From JAIUNP01 sp020161975 (lineage in GTDB: Bacteria > Pseudomonadota > Alphaproteobacteria > Rhizobiales > Beijerinckiaceae), in the NCBI GenBank assembly GCA_036745275.1, contig DAIOGK010000046.1, positions 1-12,131 on the forward strand: a DNA stretch of 12,131 nt, written 5' to 3'. Under the pieces are notes generated by a model. The model saw only the letters and a list, made by a program, of their open reading frames with translations. It was not told the origin of the DNA and made no database searches. Both the position numbers and the translations under genes were made by a program. Positions 6,318-12,131 of this stretch are shown piece by piece (positions within the stretch are counted from its first letter, which is position 1; each line of letters begins with the position of its first letter).

Positions 6318-7291
6318 TCTCGCGCAGAACTGCCATTCTCTCGAGCCTCGCCGCTGCGACGGGGCTGGTTCCGGTCGCGGCGCAACAGACCTGGCCGACC
6401 GGCAAGAACATCACTTACGTCGTGCCCTATCCGCCGGGCGGCACGACCGATGTTCTCGCTCGGCTCATCGTGCAGAAGCTGGCACCAGCACTTGGCGCCA
6501 CCATCATTGTCGAGAACAAGCCCGGAGCGACCGGCGCCATCGGCGGCGATTTCGTCGCCAAATCGGCACCGGATGGCTTTACCATCCTTGGAACCTCAAT
6601 CGGGCCGATGGCAATCCTGCCCGGCCTGAACCCCACCCTGCCGTATGATCCGATCGCCTCCTTCGAACCGGTGGTCATGATCGGCACCATTCCCAGCGTG
6701 CTGATCGTGGCCGGCGACAGCCCCTACAAATCCGTCGCCGATCTGGTCGCCGCCGCCAAGGCAAACCCCGGCAAGCTGTCCTTCGCATCGGGCGGCAACG
6801 GCACCATCCTGCACATGTCCGGCGAACTTCTGAAGCTCGCGACAGGCGCGGATATCACGCACGTTCCCTACAAGGGCGATACCCCGGCCATTCAGGACGT
6901 TATCGGCGGTCACGCCACGCTGATGTTCGCACCGGTCACGCCCATCCTCCCGCACATCAAGTCTGGCCGGCTCCGGGCGCTGGCGGTCGCGACGAACAAG
7001 CGTATCGCCGAATTGCCGGACACCCCGACCCTGGCCGAGGCCGGCATCAAGGACGCCGAGGCCGAGCAGTGGCAGGCGATTTTCCTGCCCAAGGGCACGC
7101 CCCGCCCAGTCATCGACCGGCTGAACGCCGAAATCCGCAAGGTTCTGGCCGAGCCAGACGTTGCCGACAAGCTGAAGGCCGCCGGCGTCACCCTGCGCGC
7201 CGAAACACCGGAGCAACTGCGCGAGGTCCAGAAAGCGGACATCGCCAAATGGGCCAAGGTCATCCGCGCCGCCAACATCAAGCTCGATTGA
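6311..7291 (+). CDS. Bug/TctC-family substrate-binding protein 2
   Basis: 326-residue periplasmic TTT binding protein (PF03401). The signal peptide MLISRRTAILSSLAAATGLV has an SRR twin-arginine-like start and is followed by PVAAQQ. Blocks: VVPYPPGGTTD (D47), VENKPGATGAIGGDFVAKSA, LPYDPIASFEPV, ITHVPYKGDTPAIQDVIGG. The C-terminus VIRAANIKLD resembles that of binding protein 1 (VVRDANIKPE), suggesting these two are closer to each other. The ATG overlaps the upstream amidohydrolase end by seven bases, with GAAAGGA about eight bases before it. It sits between enzyme genes, consistent with a shared substrate. Confidence 0.93.
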   Translation: MLISRRTAILSSLAAATGLVPVAAQQTWPTGKNITYVVPYPPGGTTDVLARLIVQKLAPALGATIIVENKPGATGAIGGDFVAKSAPDGFTILGTSIGPMAILPGLNPTLPYDPIASFEPVVMIGTIPSVLIVAGDSPYKSVADLVAAAKANPGKLSFASGGNGTILHMSGELLKLATGADITHVPYKGDTPAIQDVIGGHATLMFAPVTPILPHIKSGRLRALAVATNKRIAELPDTPTLAEAGIKDAEAEQWQAIFLPKGTPRPVIDRLNAEIRKVLAEPDVADKLKAAGVTLRAETPEQLREVQKADIAKWAKVIRAANIKLD

Positions 7292-7314
7292 TCAGATTTT
7301 TTCGGAGATATCCC

Positions 7315-8286
7315 ATGAAACGCCGTTCTCTTCTGTCTGCACTCGCCGTGCTCGCCGTCAGCTTCGCCGCCCCTGCCAAGGCGCAGGAATGGCCGAACAA
7401 GCCGATCCGTCTGATCGTGCCTTTCCCGGCAGGCGGGGGCACTGACATTATCGCCCGCGTGGTTGGCAACAAGCTGAGCGACCAGCTCAAGCAGCCGGTG
7501 ATCGTCGAGAACAAGCCCGGCGCCGGCGGCAATCTCGGCGTGGATGTGGCGGCAAAATCGGCGCCCGACGGCTACACGATGGTGCTGGGGCAGACCAGCA
7601 ACCTTGCCATTAACCCCAGCCTCTACAAGTCGCTGCCCTATGATCCGGTGAAAGACCTGATCCCCGTCGCGCTGATCGCCGATGCACCGCTGGTGCTGGT
7701 TGTAGCGCAGGATTCAAAGTTCAAGACGCTGGCAGACATCATTGCCGCCGCCAAATCAAAGCCGGACAGCCTTACTTTCGGCTCACCCGGAAGCGGCACA
7801 GTGGCCCATCTTTCGGGCGAAATCCTGCAAGCGGCTGCGGGCGTCAAATTCTCGCATATTCCCTACAAGGGCTCGTCTCAGGCGTTGCAGGATCTGATGG
7901 GCGGCAGGATCGACCTGTTCATGTCGTCCGTGCCGACAGCGCTGTCACAGATCAAGGGCGGCAAGTTGCGCGCCATCGCGGTGTCCGCTCCGGCCCGCAG
8001 CCCGGCGCTTCCGGATGTTCCGACCATGACGGAAGCGGGCGTCAAGGGCGTGGAAGCGACGACGTGGTTCGGCATTCTGGTTCCGGCGAAAACCGATGCG
8101 AAGATCGTCGAGCGGCTCAACAAGGAACTGAACATCGCGCTTGAGGCGCCCGAAGTGCGGGAAAAGATCGCGGCAGAAGGTGGCGGCCCGATCGGGGGCA
8201 GCGCGGAGAAATTCAGCAAACTCCTGAGTGACGAGCTGCCGATGTGGGCCAAGGTCGTCAAGGATTCCGGCGCAACCGTTGATTGA
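7315..8286 (+). CDS. Bug/TctC-family substrate-binding protein 3
   Basis: 323-residue periplasmic TTT binding protein (PF03401). Signal peptide MKRRSLLSALAVLAVSF ends at about AKAQ. Blocks: WPNKPIRLIVPFPAGGGTD (D44), VENKPGAGGNLGVDVAAKSA, LPYDPVKDLIPV, FSHIPYKGSSQALQDLMGG. The frame is open upstream from 7069, inside the previous gene, but the ATG at 7315 has GGAG at 7304-7307 and gives the proper signal peptide. It is 23 bases after the stop of binding protein 2. Its first codons happen to repeat 13 bases of the operon 2 operator. Confidence 0.93.
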   Translation: MKRRSLLSALAVLAVSFAAPAKAQEWPNKPIRLIVPFPAGGGTDIIARVVGNKLSDQLKQPVIVENKPGAGGNLGVDVAAKSAPDGYTMVLGQTSNLAINPSLYKSLPYDPVKDLIPVALIADAPLVLVVAQDSKFKTLADIIAAAKSKPDSLTFGSPGSGTVAHLSGEILQAAAGVKFSHIPYKGSSQALQDLMGGRIDLFMSSVPTALSQIKGGKLRAIAVSAPARSPALPDVPTMTEAGVKGVEATTWFGILVPAKTDAKIVERLNKELNIALEAPEVREKIAAEGGGPIGGSAEKFSKLLSDELPMWAKVVKDSGATVD

Positions 8287-8315
8287 CGCCATCATACCAA
8301 CCGAAAGATTTGATC

Positions 8316-9008
8316 ATGTCAGACGCTTATTCTGATATCCGCAAGGATTTTGTCCGCCTTAGCCCGGAGATCACCAAGAAGGCCGCTGCCTTCCAGCCTG
8401 CCATCTTCGCAGACGTCGCCGGTCGCCGTGGTGCCATGCACGGCCGTATCCAGCCTGTGTCCCCGGATATGAAGCTCTGCGGGCCTGCCTTCACGATCGA
8501 TGTTCGTCCTGGCGACAATCTGATGATCCATGCCGCCATCGCACTCGCCAAGCCAGGCGACGTTCTGGTGATCGACGGCAAGGCAGATCAGACCTCGGCC
8601 CTGATGGGCGCGATCATGACCAATGCCTGCAAAGTGCTGGAATTGGGTGGCATTGTCATGGACGGCGCGATGCGCGACGCCGTGGAGTTGCGGGAACTGG
8701 GCTTTCCCGTCTTTTCCTTCGGCTTCAACCCGAATGGCCCGACCAAGAATGTGCCGGGGCGGATCAACCACCCGATTTCCTGCGGCGGTGTCACAGTTAA
8801 TCCGGGTGACCTTGTGATCGGCGATGCCGATGGCGTGGTGGTGATCGAGCGTGAGCGGGTCGAAGGTTTGCTCAGCGCAGCCGCAAAAAAAGTCGCCGCC
8901 GAGGAAGCCCGGATCGTCGGCATCCGTCGGAAAGAAGCATTGCGTCCGGGCTGGCTCGATGATGCGTTGCGCGCCGCCGGCGTGCTGAAGGCAGGAGAAG
9001 TCCTGTGA
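8316..9008 (+). CDS. RraA-family protein (HMG/CHA aldolase or oxaloacetate decarboxylase-like)
   Basis: 230 residues, PF03737 fold. The enzymatic branch of this family cleaves 4-hydroxy-4-methyl-2-oxoglutarate or 4-carboxy-4-hydroxy-2-oxoadipate to pyruvate plus a keto acid, or decarboxylates oxaloacetate, with a divalent metal. Visible are CGPAFTIDVRPGDNLMIHAA, AKPGDVLVIDGKA and GGIVMDGAMRDA, with the conserved R120-D121 pair. The Gly-Glu-x-Met often seen before it is GAIM (98-101) here. This supports the enzyme branch over the RNase E regulator, as do the long C-terminus and the catabolic context. ATG 8316 gives a normal N-terminus; a TTG at 8283 is in frame but adds an odd tail. Its stop overlaps the next gene by four bases, so the two products probably act together. 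Confidence 0.88.
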   Translation: MSDAYSDIRKDFVRLSPEITKKAAAFQPAIFADVAGRRGAMHGRIQPVSPDMKLCGPAFTIDVRPGDNLMIHAAIALAKPGDVLVIDGKADQTSALMGAIMTNACKVLELGGIVMDGAMRDAVELRELGFPVFSFGFNPNGPTKNVPGRINHPISCGGVTVNPGDLVIGDADGVVVIERERVEGLLSAAAKKVAAEEARIVGIRRKEALRPGWLDDALRAAGVLKAGEVL

Positions 9009-9943
9009 GCCAGCGCCAAGCCATTATCGTGACGGGTGCGGACCTTGCACCGCAGGCCGTCGAACTGCTCAGCGACTTCGATATCGTTTACGCCGGCAAG
9101 ACACCGGATGAAGCATCGCTGATCGCGCTTAGCCGCCAGCATCAGCCCGTCGCGCTCCTCGTCCGCTATGGCAAAGTCAGCCGGGCGGTCATGGAGGCGA
9201 ACCCGAAGCTGGCCGTCATCTCCAAGCACGGCGCGGGCATCGACACCATCGACGTCGCCGCCGCAAAAGAGCTTGGCATCGCCGTCAAGGCCGCCGTGGG
9301 TGCCAATGCGGCGGCGGTGGCGGAACATGCCGTCGCGCTCATTCTGGCCTGCGCCAAAAGCATTGTGCCGCTCGATGCCCGGATGCGCGCCGGGCATTGG
9401 GACAAATCGACCCACAAGAGCCTTGAACTGAACGGCAAGACCCTCGGTCTGGTCGGCTTCGGTGCCATCGGCCGCCGCACCGCGGAGACCTGCCGCGCCA
9501 TGGGGATGCAGGTGATCATTTTCGATCCCTTCATTACCAGCGCACCGGAAGGGATGGCGCTTTCCTCCATCGATGAAGTGCTTCGGCAGGCGGATGTGCT
9601 TTCGCTACATTGCCCGCTCACGCCAGAGAACCGCAATTTTATCAATCGCGAGACCATCGCGTCGATGAAGGATGGTGCGATCATCGTGAACACAGCGCGC
9701 GGCGGCTTGATCGACGATAGCGCGCTGATCGCGGCGCTCGCCTCAGGCAAGCTGCGGGCCGCCGGCCTCGACAGCTTCCAGACCGAACCGCTGATTGGCG
9801 AGCATGCCTATCGCAATGTGCCGAATGTCGTGCTCTCGCCCCACATCGGCGGCGTGACGGCAGACGCCTACGTTGCGATGGGCGTCGGCGCTGCGCGCAA
9901 CATCCTCGACGTTCTCGACGCCAAGGGCCGATCAGCCGCCTGA
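9005..9943 (+). CDS. D-2-hydroxyacid dehydrogenase (NAD-dependent, phosphoglycerate-dehydrogenase-like)
   Basis: 312-residue cytoplasmic oxidoreductase interconverting a 2-hydroxy acid and a 2-keto acid. The split catalytic domain (PF00389) surrounds the NAD-binding domain (PF02826). Visible are the Rossmann motif GLVGFGAIGRRTA (G151, G153, G156), FDPF with the Asp expected for NAD preference, and the catalytic triad R232 (NTARGGLID), E261 (FQTEP) and H280 (SPHIGG). GTG start at 9005 with AGGAGAAG just upstream, overlapping the RraA-like stop as GTGA, so coupled translation is likely. In this context it may oxidise or reduce the hydroxy/keto acid made or cleaved by the RraA-like enzyme. It could also be a hydroxypyruvate/glyoxylate reductase. 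Confidence 0.92.
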   Translation: MSQRQAIIVTGADLAPQAVELLSDFDIVYAGKTPDEASLIALSRQHQPVALLVRYGKVSRAVMEANPKLAVISKHGAGIDTIDVAAAKELGIAVKAAVGANAAAVAEHAVALILACAKSIVPLDARMRAGHWDKSTHKSLELNGKTLGLVGFGAIGRRTAETCRAMGMQVIIFDPFITSAPEGMALSSIDEVLRQADVLSLHCPLTPENRNFINRETIASMKDGAIIVNTARGGLIDDSALIAALASGKLRAAGLDSFQTEPLIGEHAYRNVPNVVLSPHIGGVTADAYVAMGVGAARNILDVLDAKGRSAA

Positions 9944-9956
9944 GGTGCGCGGCTGA
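9932..9956 (+). terminator. Candidate hairpin at the end of the dehydrogenase gene (weak terminator or attenuator)
   Basis: TCAGCCGC at 9932-9939 pairs perfectly with GCGGCTGA at 9949-9956 around a nine-base loop. The T-rich stretch AACTTCAATTTTT follows. It covers the stop codon of the dehydrogenase gene. The U-tract starts late and is broken, so full termination is doubtful; partial attenuation or an mRNA processing/stabilising hairpin between the enzyme part and the last transporter genes is as likely. Confidence 0.35.
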
Positions 9957-9984
9957 AACTTCAATTTTTCATGGGAGGAAGATG

Positions 9985-10947
9985 ATGCGTTTGATGAGTT
10001 TCGCCATCGCCGCTGTACTTGCGCTTGCCGGCGTCGGCGGGGCTGCTGCCCAGTACCCCACCAAGCCGGTGCGGATTGTCGTGGGTTATCCGCCCGGTGG
10101 GCCGACCGATGTTGTGGCCCGCGTCATAGCCGAGCGGCTGACGGCCATGAACGGCCAGCCCTTCATCATTGACAACAAGCCCGGTGCCAGTTCTGTCATT
10201 GCCACGGGCGAGGTCGTCCGCGCTCCTGCCGATGGCTATACATTGCTGATGGCCGCCTCGAACCATACGACCAATCCGGCGATCATTGCGGACCTGCCGT
10301 ATGATTCCGTCAAGTCTCTGGCGGCCGTGGCGATGGTAGCCGAAGGCCCACATGTTTTGGTTGCTCATCCCGGCGCGCCGTTCTCCACCATCCAGGAAAT
10401 GGTGGCATACGCCAAGGCCAATCCGGAGGCGGTGAAATACTCATCCTCGGGCCAGGGTGGCACGGTGCATTTCGCCGGCGCGATGCTTGAAGAAGCAGCC
10501 GGCATCAAGCTGCTGCATGTGCCTTACAAGGGCGCGGCGCCGGCGGTGCAGGATCTGATCGGCGGACAGGTGCAGGTTTCTCCGGCGACGCTCGCCTCGG
10601 TGAACGCCCATGTCAAATCCGGTAAATTACGGCTTCTGGCGATCGCCGCCGACAAGCGGATGGCCGATTATCCAGACGTGCCGACCTTCGCCGAACTCGG
10701 CTATCCCAGCGTCACTATTTCGGCCTGGGCCGGGCTGCTTGCCCCCAAAAATACGCCGCGACCGGTGCTGGATCAACTCGCCAAACAGGTCAGCGAAATT
10801 CTGTCCCAGCCCGAGACCATTCAGCGCATCCAGTCGATCGGGATGACCCCCACGACGCGCTCGCTCAGCGCATTCGATGCCCAGATCGTCAGTGAAATCG
10901 AAACATTCGGCCGGATTGCCCGCGAACGCGGCATCAAGGGCGAGTAA
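9985..10947 (+). CDS. Bug/TctC-family substrate-binding protein 4
   Basis: 320-residue periplasmic TTT binding protein (PF03401). Sec-type signal MRLMSFAIAAVLALAGVGG ends at about AAAQ, without a twin arginine. Blocks: YPTKPVRIVVGYPPGGPTD (D42), IDNKPGASSVIATGEVVRAPADG, LPYDSVKSLAAV, LLHVPYKGAAPAVQDLIGG. ATG 9982 is also in frame, but GGAGGA at 9974-9979 is better spaced for 9985. It follows the dehydrogenase after about 40 bases holding a hairpin and ends in tandem TAATAA. Its N-terminal block is most like that of binding protein 5. Confidence 0.92.
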   Translation: MRLMSFAIAAVLALAGVGGAAAQYPTKPVRIVVGYPPGGPTDVVARVIAERLTAMNGQPFIIDNKPGASSVIATGEVVRAPADGYTLLMAASNHTTNPAIIADLPYDSVKSLAAVAMVAEGPHVLVAHPGAPFSTIQEMVAYAKANPEAVKYSSSGQGGTVHFAGAMLEEAAGIKLLHVPYKGAAPAVQDLIGGQVQVSPATLASVNAHVKSGKLRLLAIAADKRMADYPDVPTFAELGYPSVTISAWAGLLAPKNTPRPVLDQLAKQVSEILSQPETIQRIQSIGMTPTTRSLSAFDAQIVSEIETFGRIARERGIKGE

Positions 10948-10967
10948 TAACCGAAGGAGCAATGCAG

Positions 10968-11933
10968 ATGAAACCGATCAAGCTACTTTTTGCCGCCGCC
11001 CTCGTTTCGTTCAGCAGCACGCTTGCGGTTGCGCAGCAATACCCCGACAAGCCCGTGCGGATCGTGGTGGCCTACCCGCCGGGCGGCGCGACCGATGTCA
11101 TCGCCCGCAAGCTTGCCCAGAAATTGAGCGATCAGACTGGGAAATCCTTCTTTGTCGAGAACAAGCCTGGTGCGACCGGCACGATCGGCACGAGCTTCGT
11201 CGCCAACGCTCCAGCCGATGGTTACACTCTGCTGCTGATTGAAAACACCTATTCGATCTACCCTTACGTGTTCAACAAGCTGCCATTCGATCATGCCAAG
11301 GCGCTGAAACCGATCACGGGCATCTATATGGTGCCGGTTCTCCTGGCGGCCCGGAATGATGTCAAGGGTGGCACGCTGGCGGCCTTGATCGCCGCTGCGA
11401 AGGCTGCGCCCGATACAATCACCTTCGGCTCGGGTGGTTCGGGCAGCGCGCCGCATTTCGCGGCGGAACGATTCCAGCAGGTTGCCGATGTGCAACTGCG
11501 ACACATTCCATACAAGGGCGCCGGCGATGCCATGGCCGGCCTTGTCGGCGGCCAGATCGACCTGATGCTGGTTTCCGTGCCTTCCGCTGCGGCGCAGATC
11601 AAGGGTGGCCGCGTCCGGGCGCTGGCGATCAGCGGCGACGAGCGTCTCGCCACACTTGCCGATGTGCCGACCTTCAAGGAAGCCGGGCTTGGCGGATATG
11701 AGGGCTATAGCTGGACCGGGCTCGCCGCTCCTGCCGGTACGCCGGCAGAGGTCGTGACCAAGCTTCAGACCGAGGTGCAGAAGGCTCTCGCCGCGCCCGA
11801 CATGGTCGAGTTTTCCAACACCATGAGTGCCAGACATGGACCGCAGGGGCCGGAGGCGTTCAGCAAGCTGATTAGCGACGAGACCGCGATGTGGGCGCCC
11901 ATCGCAGCCAAGGCGCAGATCGAAAAACAATAG
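10968..11933 (+). CDS. Bug/TctC-family substrate-binding protein 5
   Basis: 321-residue periplasmic TTT binding protein (PF03401). Sec-type signal MKPIKLLFAAALVSFSSTLA ends at VAQ. Blocks: YPDKPVRIVVAYPPGGATD (D43), VENKPGATGTIGTSFVANAPADG, LPFDHAKALKPI, LRHIPYKGAGDAMAGLVGG. GAAGGAG at 10953-10959 fits ATG 10968 better than the in-frame ATG 10962. It lies directly before tctB, the place where the cognate binding protein of a TctCBA operon normally sits, so it is the best candidate for the transporter's main partner. A 320-residue open frame on the opposite strand is a shadow of this gene. Confidence 0.93.
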   Translation: MKPIKLLFAAALVSFSSTLAVAQQYPDKPVRIVVAYPPGGATDVIARKLAQKLSDQTGKSFFVENKPGATGTIGTSFVANAPADGYTLLLIENTYSIYPYVFNKLPFDHAKALKPITGIYMVPVLLAARNDVKGGTLAALIAAAKAAPDTITFGSGGSGSAPHFAAERFQQVADVQLRHIPYKGAGDAMAGLVGGQIDLMLVSVPSAAAQIKGGRVRALAISGDERLATLADVPTFKEAGLGGYEGYSWTGLAAPAGTPAEVVTKLQTEVQKALAAPDMVEFSNTMSARHGPQGPEAFSKLISDETAMWAPIAAKAQIEKQ

Positions 11934-11971
11934 TTTTGGCGGCATACGGGCAACCGACAGAGGAGATGCAA

Positions 11972-12131
11972 ATGCTGCGAATAAGAGCCGAGAAGGATTT
12001 CTGGGCGGGGCTGCTTTATGTGCTGCTTGCTGCGGGTTTCCTTTGGTTTGGGCGCGATTACAAGATGGGCGCGGCCTCGCGGATGGGGCCGGGATACTTC
12101 CCGTTGACGCTGGGCTGGATTCTGTTTGGCT
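11972..12131 (+). CDS. tctB: TctB-family tripartite tricarboxylate transporter small membrane subunit, 3' end outside window
   Basis: The first 53 residues of a TctB protein (PF07331), a four-helix inner-membrane subunit of about 150-170 residues. The start MLRIRAEKDFWAGLLYVLLA is typical. The first membrane helix spans about residues 10-27, followed by the family block MGAASRMGPGYFP at 32-44. AGGAG at 11961-11965 fits the ATG at 11972; ATG 11966 is in frame but too close. The rest of the gene and the expected large subunit tctA lie to the right. It couples the operon's binding proteins to sodium- or proton-driven uptake (family knowledge). Confidence 0.85.
   Translation, partial: MLRIRAEKDFWAGLLYVLLAAGFLWFGRDYKMGAASRMGPGYFPLTLGWILFG

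Noticed and set aside
7315..7327. A 13-base match (ATGAAACGCCGTT) to the operon 2 operator at the start codon of binding protein 3
   Set aside because: It is explained by coding for Met-Lys-Arg-Arg, a common signal-peptide start. The other half of the 15-bp dyad does not match (ends TC, not CA).
10983..11945. 320-codon open frame on the minus strand opposite binding protein 5
   Set aside because: No family resemblance and an Arg/Gly-rich composition typical of antisense frames in high-G+C genes. The plus-strand gene is clearly conserved.
1..12131. CRISPR arrays, tRNA or rRNA genes, phage genes
   Set aside because: I saw no spaced direct repeats, tRNA-like cloverleaf, rRNA stretch or phage gene anywhere in the window.

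Overview
The window looks like an accessory catabolic locus of an alphaproteobacterium. The best guess is Hyphomicrobiales (Rhizobium/Brucella/Phyllobacterium relatives). The basis is the high G+C, roughly 60% by eye, the codon use, and the TTT-transporter, IclR, SMP-30 and amidohydrolase content. Species cannot be read from the sequence, and nothing here is a marker gene.

Left edge (1 to about 1200): a graveyard of broken genes, all on the minus strand. It holds the front part of an RraA-family gene that runs into a short IS5-type transposase fragment, the C-terminal quarter of an ABC sugar-type solute-binding protein, and scraps of an IS3-type integrase and an IS110-type transposase with frameshifts and internal deletion. 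About 1200-1490 shows nothing recognisable.

Operon 1 (about 1490-4252, plus strand): promoter/operator, a COG3618-type TIM-barrel amidohydrolase (lactonase-like; GTG start), an SMP-30/gluconolactonase-type lactonase (TTG start overlapping the previous stop), and an IclR-type regulator.

Between the operons (4319-4364) lies a perfect 20-bp inverted repeat. Each arm is itself a 15-bp IclR-style palindrome, and a related site with a shared 13-mer sits in the operon 1 promoter. The simplest reading is that the local IclR protein controls both operons and its own synthesis.

Operon 2 (4432 to beyond 12131, plus strand): Bug/TctC solute-binding protein 1, a second amidohydrolase, Bug 2, Bug 3, an RraA-family aldolase/decarboxylase-like protein, a D-2-hydroxyacid dehydrogenase, Bug 4, Bug 5, and the start of tctB, the small membrane subunit of a tripartite tricarboxylate transporter (TTT). 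TctA presumably follows outside the window.

Working model (inference): several periplasmic Bug proteins collect one or more related carboxylates or lactones and pass them to a single TctAB permease. Up to three lactonase-type enzymes open the ring, and the RraA-type enzyme and the D-2-hydroxyacid dehydrogenase process the resulting hydroxy/keto acid. The substrate cannot be read from the sequence. Sugar-acid lactones, or pyrone-dicarboxylate-like intermediates of aromatic breakdown, are both compatible. The most unusual points are five Bug paralogs interleaved with enzymes in one operon, the twin-palindrome operator, and the first amidohydrolase having Asn where the family normally has its catalytic Asp.
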